DNA of 64,000 nt. Origin: Dasypus novemcinctus (Eukaryota > Chordata > Mammalia > Cingulata > Dasypodidae). The translations under genes were made by a program, and so were the position numbers. The stretch lies in assembly GCF_030445035.2 (NCBI RefSeq), contig NC_080690.1, positions 33,940,796 to 34,004,795 of the forward strand, in the 5' to 3' direction. The notes beneath the pieces are model-generated. The model saw only the letters and a list, made by a program, of their open reading frames with translations, searched no databases and was not told the origin of the DNA. This document shows, in pieces, positions 23,009-35,559 of this stretch (its first letter is position 1; each line of letters begins with the position of its first letter).

Positions 23009-23409
23009 TGAGTATCTCTGGCATGCCAGGCAGGGATGTAGAGGTGGGGGAACAAGACAGCTACTGTGCCTCCTCTCATGGGCCCACATCCGAGTGGGAG
23101 ATAGTGGTGGGCTGGGGTCATGTATGGTGGGCTCGCCCCCCACCTCCCAGAACTAGGAGGTGACATGGCCATTTGGTGAATAATACCCTCTGTCCCCTGA
23201 GCTCTTACTGTGGGCCTGCTAACTGTGAGCTCCTGAGCTGGGATCGTGGCTGCGTTATATCTTCATAGAGTAGGTGCTTGGCACATAGTAGGTGCACAAT
23301 AAATTCTTGTTGAGTGAAGAAACGCTAGGCTCTGCACTGAGTTCTTCACACACTTTATCATATTCTGTTCTCACAATGACCCCACATGTAGCTGTTGTCA
23401 GTTATCTCC

Positions 23410-23845
23410 ATTTTATTTTTATTTATTTATTTTTAAAACATTTATTTTATTTATTTCTCTCCCCCCTCCCCCCCTTGTCTGCTCTCTGTGTCCACTTGCT
23501 ATGTGTTGTGTGTCCACTTGCACCCTCCATGGCACCGGGAAACTGCGTCTCTTTTTTTTGTTGTATTACCTTGCCGCATCAGCTCTCCATGTGTGTGTTG
23601 CCACTCCTGGGCAGCCTGTACTTTTTTTTTTTTTCACGCAGGGTGGCTGTCCTTGCAGGGCACACTCCTTGCATATGGGGCACCCCCAGGTGGGCATGTC
23701 CCTGCATGGCACAGCACTCCTTGCATGCGGCAGCTCTATGCGTGGGCCAGCTTACCACACGGGGCAGGAGGCCCTGGGTTTGAACCCTGGACCCTCCTAT
23801 ATGGTAGGCGGGCGTTCTATCAGTTGAGCCATATCCGCTTCCCAG
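23410..23845 (-). mobile_element. DAS-type SINE (older copy)
   Basis: Reverse-oriented: TTTATTTATT tail, body, and head TTTGAACCCTGGACCC. TCTCCATTTTA flanks lie on both sides. Confidence 0.8.
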
Positions 23846-24344
23846 TTTTCTCCATTTTATAGCTGAAGGATCTGATCTCAGGGAAGTCCAGTAATTTATT
23901 CTAGATTAGACAGCTGGTGGGCCTTAGAGCCAGGACTTAAACGGCAAAGTCCGTTTCTGTGACATCCTGTAAACACACACCTCTTCTTTTCCAAAGGGCA
24001 GCCAACCAGACCAGAAAGCTTCCTCCACCTGTGCTAGCCATCCCCACGCTCAGCCCAGCTCCCCCACAGGAGGCGAGGCTGTGGCACCCAGCAAGGGGCC
24101 CATTGGCCACCCAGGGCCACGCCCTCCTTAGCCCAGGGTCTTCACAAGCCCCTGACCCTGAAGGGAGGGTGGGGCAGGAGCATTGCCCTGGGAGTCTAGC
24201 CCAACACTGGCTGTGTGGCCATGACCAGTCACTGGCCCTCTCTGAGCCTCAGTTCCCTCATCCATAAAACACAACGGAATAATGTTGATCCCTTCCCTTT
24301 ATATCCAAGGAGAGAAAGGGAGTGGACCCCAGTCAGAATCCTTG

Positions 24345-24556
24345 TTTGACTTTTTTTTTTTGAGGTGCCACAGTCACGGATTGGACCCTGGACCTTCTCT
24401 GTGTAAAGCTGGCACTCAACCACTGAGCCACACCTCCTTCCCTGTTGGTTTGTTCATTTGTTTGCTTTTTTTGTTTTTAGAAGCACCGGGGACTGAACCT
24501 GGGCCCTCCCATAGTGGGAGGCGGGCGCTCACGCTTGAGCCACATTGGCTCCCGCT
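24345..24556 (-). mobile_element. Dimeric tRNA-derived SINE
   Basis: Two reverse-oriented tRNA-like units separated by the linker GTTGGTTTGTTCATTTGTTT. Same architecture as the copies at 22569 and 28650. Confidence 0.8.
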
Positions 24557-24729
24557 CTATCGACTTTGGCTTGATATACACAACATACCTCTGGATGGCC
24601 GCATGGGTTGCCTCGTGGAGGAACCGCGTGTCTGGGAGGTAGCGGTTGGGGGGATTTTTGTGCCTTTTTGATTTTGAGTTAGATGAATGTGTTTACTTAA
24701 AAATTAAAAAACTTTAAAAATTTACCGTA

Positions 24730-25880
24730 TTTCACCGGCAGATGGGGCCAGGAGCCCCCCTGGGGCGACTTGCCCGGAGGCTGACTCGCGACTCTGAACC
24801 CGGGGAGGGCGCCAGGGCTGCAGAGAGGGGGGCAGGCGGCTGCGCCCAAGGGGAAGGCTGCTCGTCGCCTCTCTGGCCGGGTCCCCCCCAGCCCCGCGCT
24901 CGAGCCCTAAACGCACGCGAGGGGGCGGAGTCTCAGGGCTTTGCAGGGCTGGGGCGATGCGTCTATTTCTCCTGCTCTGGGGTGGGGAGGGGGTTCCCCG
25001 TGCCCCTGGTCCTGCCGGGGCGGGGGCTGGAGGGAGCGGTTTAGCCCAGGCCTCCCCAGCCCTCCCCCACCCGCACCCCCACCCGCACCCCCACCCCTAA
25101 CGGGCTGGGGCCGGGGAGGCTCGTCAATGGGCAGGACTTTTCCGGGCACGTGAGAACTTCCTGGTGGCTGTTGTCCTTGTCCGCTGTTTATGTTCCACTC
25201 CTGGGGCCCGGGAGGGCGATGACCGAGGGTGCCCCGGCCGGGGTACTGGCGGCCAGCGCTGCGCCCGAGAGAAGAGGGGGGCCTGGTGCCCCGCCTCCAG
25301 AGCCCGCCCCGGCGCGCTGGGACCCGGCCCCGCCCTGCGAGAGGCCGTGGGCGGATGGATCAAAGAGAAAATAAAACAAGATCCAGCAGAGCCAAAAAGC
25401 AAAACAAAACAAAAACAGAAAAAAAGCCTGCCCCTTGGTTCCAAGACTCCTAGACTCACAAAACTTTATAATATCAGCATAATATGAACTGAGTTCTTGG
25501 GGCATTTACTATATGCTTTTGTGCCTTATCCCATTTAATCGTCACTACCATCCCCTGAAAAATGCCTTTTGTTTTGTTTATGCAAGAGTGAGGCCGAGAG
25601 AAGTCAGGCGACTTGCTCCAGGTCACGCAAAGGTAGAATCTGAATTCCGGGCGTGGGGCTCGGGTGCGCACAGTCCTGGCCCCGGCGCCACGCCGGCTGC
25701 CTCTTTGTTCTCCCGCGCCAGCACCTGGGAGGAGTCAAGAGTGCAAGGCCCTGGGGAGAACGGCGGCGCCCCTCGCCTCCGGCTGCAGACACGGCTCCTG
25801 GGGGCAGGGCACCCTGGGGGCCAGGGCGGTGCAGGGGGGCGGGGCCACAGGATTAACCTGCCACGGCCCCACTCGCAGTA
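24730..25880. promoter_or_regulatory. Orphan GC-rich/CpG island, no gene identified
   Basis: Dense G+C with many CpG and GGGCGG-like boxes between the CETP pseudogene and HERPUD1. Open frames on both strands have no recognisable domain. It ends on the right in GGGGCGGGGCCACAGG. It could be a promoter of an uncharacterised transcript, or simply GC-rich sequence. It is roughly where the CETP promoter would be expected. Confidence 0.45.
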
Positions 25881-26309
25881 ATTGTAACCCCCAGGCTCCA
25901 GGTCGTGGAGGAGAATGCAAACCCCGTGTGAATTTCTGATAGTCTTCCTCTTAGAGTTTTAGATTTAGCGAGGAACTGAGCGGAGAATGCCCTGTAGTCT
26001 CCCCTATGACTGACATACTCCGTTAGTGTGGCACATTTGTTACAATTAATGAGCCGATATTATTTTTGTTGTCAGATTTTTGAACTTTTTATATTTATTT
26101 CTTTATTTTTTCTTTCTTTCTTGATCTCTACACCCTGGATACCTTACCTGCAGAGGGCAATCCACAGAGTGATTGATTGGTGAGCACAGGCAGCCTGAGA
26201 AGTTTGCTAGCGGCCTGAGAGGGAGGCCTGTTATTTTTCTTTCTTTTTTCTTTTTTTCTCCTTATTTTCAGTCTTTTCTTTCTTTCATTTTCCCCTTTTC
26301 CTTTGCTTT

Positions 26310-26640
26310 TTTAAAAAAGCAAATCAATTTTATTGACGTGTATGGGTATAAAGCATACAATCCATCCAAAGTGCACAATCAGTGGAATTTGGTATAATAC
26401 ATGGTATACATTCATCACTTCAATCACTATTAGAACATTTTCATTATTTCAATAATAATAATAAACAAAAAACAAACAGAAATTCATCACCTCTCAATCT
26501 CCCTAGACTTTCCCTGCCGTAGTAGCAGCTATGTCTGGCTCTTCTTGCACGTTTACTTATCAATAGTGATACTGTGCTATTCATGAAAGTCCACAGTTTA
26601 TGCAGGTGGCCTTGGCTGTTCCCTAATGTCCTTTTTCTGG
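26310..26640 (-). mobile_element. L1-like 3' tail, reverse-oriented
   Basis: AATCAATTTTATTGACGTGT, CATCCAAAGTGCACAATCAG and ATTAGAACATTTTCATTA blocks recall reverse-oriented xenarthran interspersed repeat tails. Family uncertain. Confidence 0.4.
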
Positions 26641-27899
26641 TCCAGGATCCCACATTACATTTAGTTGTCTTGTCTCTGGCTCCTCTTGGCTGGGACAGTT
26701 TCTCAGACTTTCCTTATTTTTAATTACTATGATTTATCAGTTTGGAGCCACACATGAATGTTGAAAGACCTGAGCTTTTCAACACATTTCCACCTTGCTA
26801 TGAGAGATTCAGGTCCTTCCTCCAATCAGGGCTGGGATGAGAGTGAGGCGTGTAAAGGATTTGCCATAAGAAGTGCCCAAAACTCCTCAGTCAGGGTATA
26901 GCATAGTTTAATGCAATATTTTAAAAAATCAAAATTAATGCCCAAAAATCCATAATGAGCAAAATATCAAAACTTTAAATAAAGGTAGGTCACTATTACT
27001 GATTTTCCTTTGTGCCTCAGGTTCCCCTAAGGCTTGGCCCAACCCTGTTACTTACAGATCCTGTTCCACGGCAGAGCAGGCTGGCAGTCGACCTCCCGAA
27101 GATCCTTCTCCACCCTTGAGCAGACCTGAAACTCCCCACTGGAGGATAAGCCCTGAGAGAGGGTTTGTGGCAAAGCTGGACCCAGAACCCAGGTCCAAAA
27201 GCCCATTCCATCAATAGAGGGATCTCATTGTTCTCAGACCTTGCCCTATTAGCCAGGTGTCCCATAGCAAGAATTAGCTAAGACATTTCCTTCCTGAGAG
27301 GGAGCCTTGATGATGGAGAGGGCATTAGGAAAGAGGAAGATGATGCCATCAAGGAGGAAAAATAAATGTAGGGTGGGGAGGAGAGGGCAAGAGAGAGGGG
27401 GCTGACATCATTTGCCCCAGGGGTGGGCTTTATGCACAGTGGTGGGGGACATACCCCTGGGCCTGTGGAAGCTTGGATGGAAAGCAGCTATGGCCTAACT
27501 CTTTTGGGGAGAGCCTCAGTCTTGGAGGTAGGGGGATGCTATAATGACCCCTTCCAGAAGTTTCAGATATCTTCCAGGAGAGTGCTGCTCAAGAGTGAAG
27601 CAGCAGGAGGGGTCAGCCAGCTGGCGCTGGCCAGGAGCGCAGGAGGAGCCTGTGGCCCCCTGGTGGCAAGCAAGGCCTAAGGGAAGGGTGGGGCAGTCCT
27701 GGTACAGGCCAATGATGGAGAAAAGCACCCTGGAGGACCGAGTGCAGGTCCTACAGTCAAGGCTCCAGCGCAGGCAGGATCTCAGGGCTGCAGCCACTTG
27801 AGCTGGAGGAGGCAGATTCCAGCAGCTCAAGTTGCCTGGAGGAGCCCCGCCTACTTGTGAGTCTCTGGTTAAAGTTTGGGGAGTTTTGCAAAACTGTAT

Positions 27900-28250
27900 T
27901 GTTAAATACAGTCATTATGAAATTATGTCAAGTTACAAGTAAATGGATTATGTTAAAAATGAAGTTAATAGTCATAACTTATTACTTATTTTGCTATGTT
28001 GTACTACTATTGATGCCCTTGAGATTATTAGCATCTGTTGTTATCTGTGTAGTGGAAACAGCTACATAATGGCCCACTCCTGCGCCTGGCTTCCCGATTT
28101 TGCGCTCAGTGACATCAGGCTGGTAGGTTGGAATTGGCCAAGGCGGAGTATTTATACCATAGACATTGGCAGATGCTACAAATCAGGCCTCTGCTCCTGA
28201 TGCCAAGAACTAGTTATTAACCTTTTACCAGCACACCACTGGCTAGGAGT
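27900..28250 (+). repeat. Dispersed repeat, first copy
   Basis: AATTGGCCAAGGCGGAGTAT...CATTGGCAGATGCTACAAAT...CTTTTACCAGCACACCACTG parallels the segment at 51775-52075. Confidence 0.5.
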
Positions 28251-28649
28251 TCTGCCCTGCTAGTTCAACCAGCTCTCTGGGCTTTGCTCCGCCAACCAGC
28301 CTGTGACTTGCTCCACTCACCAATCCTCCCTTTCCAGATCCAGCAGCACCTCTTCCAGGAAGCTCCCCCTGATTTCTTTGCCTGGACTTCCACAATTCTT
28401 TCTCACCTTTTCTGTCCTCAGACAGCTGACCCTGCATTTTAACCTGGTGTTTTGCTTCCCCTGTAAATTTTTTAAAATCTCATTGTACTTTTTTCTTTAT
28501 TATAAAGTTAATTCATGCTTATTATAGAAAAAAAATCAGACAAGAAAAAACTTTGCAATACTAAGGATCCCACCCACTTCTCTAGTGACAGCTACTGTTT
28601 ACACCTGGGTCAGTGTCCCCTCAAACACCTGTTTTGCACATACGTAATT

Positions 28650-28842
28650 ATTATGATTTTTTTTTGAGATGCCAAGGATTGAACCCAGGACCTCATACAT
28701 GGGAAGCAGGCGCTTAACCACTTGCTTCCCAATGAGGGTTGGTTTCTTCATTTGTTTATTTTCAGAAGGTGCTGGGGATCGAAAGTAGGACCTCATGTAT
28801 GAAAGCAGGCGCTCAACCACTTGAGCTCCATCCCCTCCATGA
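28650..28842 (-). mobile_element. Dimeric tRNA-derived SINE
   Basis: Two units (TTGAACCCAGGACCTCATAC and GGATCGAAAGTAGGACCTC) with the linker GGTTGGTTTCTTCATTTGTT. Confidence 0.8.
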
Positions 28843-29293
28843 TTTGTTTTTAAATGGGATCATCCTGTAAAAATTCTTTTTAACTACCCTTTCATTCATC
28901 ATATTGTGACCAACCCTTCATAGTGAGAAGTACATTTATACAAGAGCTTGCTTTTAAAATGGCCTAGTGCTCTATTCAGTGGCTATTCAGTATTTTATTC
29001 ATTGTAATTTATTGAACCACACCCCGAAGAAGAACATCTAGATTGCTGATGACTGTTTGCCGTTGTGACTAGTCTTTTGTACAAGCAGCTTCACGTGCAG
29101 CTTTAATGATTTCTTTTGGATGGATTGCCAGAAAGGAGAATGCTGGGTAATGAACATGTTTGCGTTTTCTTTCACACGTGCCCGCACATACACGCTCATA
29201 GTATAAGCCCGTTTCTACAGAATGCTGCTCTGCATCCTGCCATTTAAAAATATTTTAATATTGTGATATCCTACTCCGTCCTTCCTGGTCATG

Positions 29294-29771
29294 TGGTGTC
29301 TGTATGGGTTTCCTGTGGGTGCTATAACAAATGACCACAAGTGTGGTGCCTTAAAACAGCAGAAACAGATTCCCTCACAGCTCTGGAGGCGGAAAGTCCA
29401 GAATCAGTATCGCTGGCTGGAGCCGAGGTATTGGCACGGTGTCCTCCCTCCGGAAGCTCTAGGGGAGAATCATTCCTTGCCTTTTCCAGCTTCTTCTGCC
29501 GGCATGCCTTGGCTTGTGGCCACGTCGCTCCGGTCCCTGCATCTGTGGTCACATTTTTCTCCTTGTCTGTGTCAAGTCTCCCCGTGCCCCTCTCTTAAAG
29601 CACACTTGCGATTGAATGTGGGGCTCACCTGCAGAATCCGGGGGGAAGTACCCCATGTCAAGTTCCCTCACATCTGCAAAATCCTTTCTGGCCCTATAGG
29701 ATCATCTTCACAGGTTCCAGGGATTAGGAGGTGGATATCTTTGGGGGGGAGGGGACCCTAGCACCGTGTCA
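29294..29771 (-). mobile_element. MaLR (MLT1-like) LTR relic
   Basis: Reads GTGCTATAACAAATGACCAC, ACAGCTCTGGAGGC and related blocks typical of the reverse complement of MLT1/MST LTRs. Divergent, with no coding capacity. Confidence 0.6.
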
Positions 29772-30299
29772 AAAAGGGAGAAAAACATATGAAACAATCC
29801 CATTTCTACAAAGCCTGCGATGACAAAGCCCCAGGCCTGGCTATGGGCACACAGGTCTGGGTAGAATCCCTTGAAGGACATGCACTAAATTGTTACCTTG
29901 GATTATCTGGGGAGGGCGTGGGGGCAAGCCTGGGGGAGAGAGCGTCACCCTGGAGATCCAGGGGATTGCCTCGTCCCTTCACGTTCAGCCACGGGCCAGG
30001 AGTAGGCCACTGCGTCGGGGCTTTGGTAAGCCACACAACCTCTCAGAGCCTCAGTTTCTTCACCATAAAATGGGCTGCTGTGAGAACTGGGTGAGGTGTT
30101 GCTTGCACAGCACCTGGCCCGCAGCCAGCCCTTTTCTCACCATTCCTCCTCCCAGGCTGGGGCAGGGCTGCCGTGCCGTCGACACACTCTGCTCCTGCCA
30201 GCCCTGGCTCCTCCGAGCCTGGAGTGAGCTGCACTTGACAGCAGGCTGCTGCAACAGTGGCGGGCACACAGTAGGACCTCAGTAAGTATTTGTGGGTAG

Positions 30300-32890
30300 A
30301 GGAATGTGAGGACCATGGATTCCTGCGGATCTCTGCTGCCTCCACCAGGCTGACCTCGGGCATGCTACTCCCTGTTGGTGCTGGCAGGAGGCAGGTGGGG
30401 ACATCCTAAGCAGATGGATTCCGGGGTCCTGCAGCCTCTCCAGTGCCCCCTTGGAGCCTCGGGGGCTCAGCATCCCCTGAGCCAGTGGAGGGCCTGGGCA
30501 GTTAGCAGGATGCTGAGGAGGCTTGGGACCAGAAGTGGCCAGGACAGCCCTGCTTCTAGGAGCCCATGTGCCAGCACCTCAGGGGCCCAGGCCAGGGTGG
30601 CCAGGAAGAGCCCTTGCTCCAAGACACCACGAGGCCACCCAGGTTGCCCCAATGCCACCCTACAACAAGCAGTCTACTTTCTGGGTCTCAGGCCTTCCAG
30701 AAATTCTCAGCCAGGGGTTACTGGCTAATCTAGTGGGGGTCTGAGGAAGGATCAGGAGAGGTGGGGATGGGACTGAGGGGGACTCTGGTAGCGGGCTCAG
30801 GGGGCCCCTGCCTGGTGGAGGGCAGGGGCCGTGAAGGCTGCCCAGGGAGGAGCCCGCCCCGCCGCCCTCTGCCCCCTGGTGGCTGGGACCAGCCAGCCCA
30901 GCCCGGTCCTGCTGGAGGGCTGGGAGGAGGAGGCGACTCTACACACATCCCAGTGTCACTGTTGTCTCCAGGTGTCCTCCCCGCCGGGTGGGGCAGAGTT
31001 AACAGCAGTGACTCAGATGCACTCACACCCTACACACCTGTACCCACACACCTGCCCAGATGTGCCAGGACCTGTGCACATGCTGATGCCCCTACGTGCA
31101 TGTGCACAGACACATGCACACGCCACCCCTCCACGCAGGTGTATAAACACACACCCAGCTGCACACGCACATACAGGTGTGTGCCCACGTGACTACCCCA
31201 AACACATACAAAGTTTATAGTTAGGCGATTTTTCTACGTTTCCATGGGCTATACAGTTCACAGAGCTGTTAGTGTTTAATGTTTCTGGAACCTTGATCTT
31301 TAAGGAACGACTGTCACCATTTCTGTCCTTTCTGCATATGCTTTGAGCTATTACTTAACTTTTTAAACTGACTTGCTTTTTAACTTACGTGTATTTTAAA
31401 AGGGAACTTTAGAGTGCCCTGACCCCATATGAATCAATTTTTTTTTAAATGCAAGGAATTGGCTTACACGATTCTTATGGGAGCTGGCTAGGCAAGGGTG
31501 AAATCTGTTGGGCAGGCCAGCAGGTTGAAAACTCCTGGGCAGGAGACAAAGCACAGTCCACAGGCTTAATTTCTTCTTTCTTAGGGAAACCTCCATTTTG
31601 CTCTTAAGAATGAGGCCCTCCCAGATTATTGATGATAATCTCCTTTACTTACAGTCAAGTGATGGTGGATGCTAACCATACCTACAAAACTCCTCTACAG
31701 CAATACCTAGTATTTAACTGAATAGCTGGGTACTATGACCTAGTTGACTTATAAAATGAATCTTTGCAGACCCCATGCAAGAAATTTTCACAAAACCATC
31801 ATTCCACTTGGTTCCATCATTGAGCCCAAAATGCCCACCATTTCATGCCATGTTAAAATGAGAAGGGTGACCCCAGAGGACAGGTTCTTACGCCAAGGTC
31901 ATACAGCAAGTCCGCAACACTGTTGGGAGTGGACTCCTGGTCAAGTGAACCTTATTCCATGTCCTGTTTCTCCCTCTGTGAACAGTAATTTTTCTTTTAG
32001 ACCAAAATACCACTAGAAATGCTAATTCTACTTTAAAAAACATTTCAACGAAGTGGGTCAGAGTCTAAACTAATGGAGTTGACGATGTCTGAAATTGTCC
32101 ATGTAGTGTTTGCCAAATGGTGCTCTAAGGAATACCAAGTGCATTTTGAAAAGAACAGATTATTTATTCCAGTGTCTCCTTAAACATAAATTAAAACAAG
32201 TTCTTTGCCACAGGACATCCAGAGTCTTTAAATCACCAAGAAGAAGATTTAGTATGCAGCATTTCACAACTGTGAAACTTTTCCATTTCTCTGCCCTTCC
32301 ATCTTGCCTTTTACCAGGAGCCTCCTTTTTTTTTCCTTCAGTTTTTGTGACAAATTTAATAGAATATAATAATCATACCTAATTCAGAAAAACAAAAAGT
32401 TGCAGGCACCAGCTTACTGTTATTCAGAATGAACGACTCTGTTATCTCCAACTTAGCAGTTTATTTTAAAAAACATCACCCCAGTTATAACATTTCCCTC
32501 CTTGCCCATCATTTTCAAACTTGGGGAGGGGAATATAATATCTTTGAAGACTGACTCATTTGTAGAGGAGCCATGAATGATAACAATGACTCAAAGTCCC
32601 TAATTTTACTCCTGAATCAGGCAACATGTAAACATCAATATAAAAACACGTTTTGTTTACAGCAATATCATTGAATTATTACAGTGCAGTGGTTTTAATT
32701 CTCTATAGAATATTCTTAGCCCACACACTTGACAAACTGAAATCACCCAACTGCTCACAGACCTGAAGAATCAGTACAAGCAGTTGCTGCCCTCGTGATA
32801 AAAGTCAGAATTGATAAGGCTTTTCTGGCAGTGAGTCTTTGACCCCAACAGCTTCCTCTCCTGACAGCAGAACATTCAGAGCACCTGGGC
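30300..32890. other. Gene-free stretch
   Basis: Contains CA-rich low-complexity sequence near 31,020-31,190 and an LTR-like fragment near 31,430-31,600. No supported coding region. Confidence 0.55.
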
Positions 32891-32892
32891 CA

Positions 32893-33350
32893 TTTTGAGT
32901 CTTGGTCTTTCTCTTCACCTGAAAGGACAGAACGGATGCCCAGCTCTTCCACCTGGTCCCTATTCTGGTGCAGCTGCAGAAGGCTGTCACAGCCACCCAT
33001 AAAATCACCGCTGAGGTACACCTATGGGATGGTGGGCCAGTTGCAGTCGTCTTCAGTGCCTTGCCAGAGCTTGGGATCGTCCAGCAAGCTGTAGGTCGAG
33101 TAGTCACCGATGCCTTGCAGCTGCAGGATCTGCGCTGCGGCACTGCTGAAGCTGCACTGGGGCTGTCCCAGTGTACCCTGAGGAAGACCACAACCTTGTC
33201 CTTGGTCACCGCTGCGTCCAGTTGCTCTGACAAGTCACTGTCACTGCAGGAGACCATTGCCTGCACTCCCGGGCCCCTCAGGCCACCACTGGCTGTGCCA
33301 TGCCCCCAGCATAGCAGGGTCACTGCCACTCGGCCCAGGGAGCCACTTAT
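32893..33350 (-). pseudogene. GLRX5: GLRX5 processed pseudogene
   Basis: An intronless match to the mitochondrial monothiol glutaredoxin GLRX5, which acts in iron-sulfur cluster assembly. It starts SGSLGRVAVTLL, and EQLDAAVTKDKVVVFL leads to a one-base deletion. The CGFS active-site motif then reads CSFS in the shifted frame. The 3' half, [20 protein letters not shown] to EKDQDSK, follows an in-frame TAG at 33024-33022. The initiator ATG is ATA and the ancestral stop appears to be TGG. No clear poly(A) tail or flanking duplication was identified, so the outer limits are approximate. Confidence 0.88.
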
Positions 33351-33929
33351 GCCCACACACCCGCTGGAGCCCTCATCCACCCAGGACTTCTGCCAGGAAG
33401 CTCTTGATGACCTGTGTTCCACCAAACATACTTGGGGAGTGCTTATCTAAACCCACCTTCTCTTGAAATGGGGAAAGTTAAGGCCCACAGCTGGGAAGAG
33501 GCTTGTCACGTGCTAGTTAGATCCCCAACTTTCCACATTATACTAGTCCACTCTCCCTCTCCCTGACCTCCTCAGGCTTGCCAGCTGTTACGAAGGGAGA
33601 GCAACCAAAAATGCACTCTTTTCCTTCCCACAACAGATTCATTTATCCAACATATTGAGTGCCTGTGTATGCCATGCACTTGGCATCCAATAGCAAACAA
33701 GACAGGTATTGTCCCTACAGTGGAGGAACTTAGATGGGGCAAGGAAAGACACTTGCATTCTCAAGGAAGCAGCACCTTTGCGGCATGCTTTCTAGATTTC
33801 AGTCATCATTCCCCCCCGTCATGACTTTCGGGTCTGGCATTGCTGGGTGTGCAGTAAAGGACGAACTCAGCAAGACTGGGTTGCGCACACTCTGCACATT
33901 CCAAAGAAAACGTCTGGTCCTTGCCCTGA

Positions 33930-34425
33930 TCCTGGGAAGTAAGCTAAAGCCCTTGGAATATCCTACCTGTAAGTGTCCTTGTTCACTTGGAGGCCTTAGG
34001 CCATGCCAGATAGTCTATGCAATCAATGTGATTTATGGTGATTTATGGTGGGGGTCTTGGGCTACCCGGAACCAGCTTGACCTCTGGGTGGGTTGGAGAC
34101 TGAAGTCAGCTCTGCAGGTAGTCAGTCATGCCTACATGACCAGCCTCCAATAAAACTCTGGACACTAGGACTCTGGTGAGCTTCCCTGGTTACTATACCT
34201 TGTGTTGTCACACATTGCTGTTGGGAGAATTACATGCTATCTGCCTGAGTCTGCTTTGAGGGAACAACTGGAAACTCGTGCTTGGTGTCTCTTCCGAGCT
34301 TTTTCTCATTCCTGATTTGAAACCATATCCTTTTGCTGTAATAAACCATAACCATGAGTATAACATTTTCTGAGTTCTGAGAGTCCTTCCAGTGCATCAT
34401 TAAACCTGAGGGTTCCCTGAGCACA
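33930..34425 (+). mobile_element. LTR-like relic
   Basis: Contains CCAATAAAACTCTGGACAC and, further on, CTGTAATAAACCATAACCATG and CAGTGCATCATTAAACCTGA blocks, as in the 3' half of an old mammalian ERV LTR. Family and limits are uncertain. Confidence 0.4.
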
Positions 34426-35123
34426 CAAGGCTTTAATTGTGCAACTCCTCTGCTCATTGCCTCCTCTCTGATGCCTCTTCAGAAAGTCACCGCCGTGGGT
34501 TCCTCTCACCCTGACTAAAGCAGGCCACATTAGCCACTTTCTCTGCTTAACCCAAAATCCATCCAGTAAAACTCCCTTTCCTTGGGGTCTAGAACCTGGT
34601 CAAGGACTAAGCTGGCTCAGTCCAGCACCCCTTGACTCCTTGGCCTGCTGTTGTCTCCCAGTTAGGATGGAGATCCCTGAAGGGAAGTGTCTGGAGAATT
34701 CCTAGACCTAATTGGATAACTTTCCCCTGAACTCTTGACCAGATTCCAACTGAGGGGCCGGGGGTGCTGTGGCTTTGGTACTCTGTATGGGGTCCACACA
34801 GCCTCCCCTCCACGACCCTTCTCTAGCCTCCACCTTCCTCTATACTCTATATACCCTATGTGGAACTCTCTTCAGTTCCTCCCTAGCCGCATCCTCCCTT
34901 CCAGGCCTTTGCATAGGCCATTTTCTTCCCCTCTTCTCCACCTTGCCACCTCCTGCCCACCTGAAGCCTCTGCTCAGGCAGCACTACTTCCATTCTTCCT
35001 AGGATCCTAGGATTCATCCCACTATCCACGGTTGACTGCTGCTTTACTCCCCTCCCCCCACGGACCATAAAGTCCAAGAGCATAGGGACAGCATCCTACT
35101 TGTTCACCAATATGCTTCCGGGC

Positions 35124-35552
35124 TGTATTAGTCAGGGTTCTCTAGGGAGACAAAATCAACAAGAGTTACCTGTCAGTAATATATGATTTTATAAGTCTCT
35201 CACACAGCCATGGGGATGCACAAGTCCAGGTTCTGCACACAGGCTGCAACCTGGGGCTGCAATGAAAAGTCCAGCGAAGGTTCTTAAAAAAATTCTGGGA
35301 GATGCTGGCTGTCCAAAGACGAGCTGGGAAATTCTCTCTCAATGCTGGAATCACTTCCCCTTTTAAGGCATTCAGCTGATTGGGTTAAGCATCACTCATT
35401 GCTGATGCCAATCTCCCTGATTGATGTAATTATAACCAGCTATCTATGACTTACTACTGCAGTAAAGTCAATGGTGACTAAAGTCCATTGCTTGCTTGAC
35501 CAAACTGGGCATAATTACCTGGCCGAGTTGACACAATAGCCTAACCATCACA
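35124..35552 (-). mobile_element. ERVL-type solo LTR, decayed TSD
   Basis: On the minus strand it starts TGTGATGG and ends CCCTGACTAATACA, the terminal pattern of ERVL/MLT2-like LTRs. The flanks are CGGGC (35119-35123) and TGGGC (35553-35557), a 5-bp duplication with one CpG-type change. No internal genes. Confidence 0.65.
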
Positions 35553-35559
35553 TGGGCCC

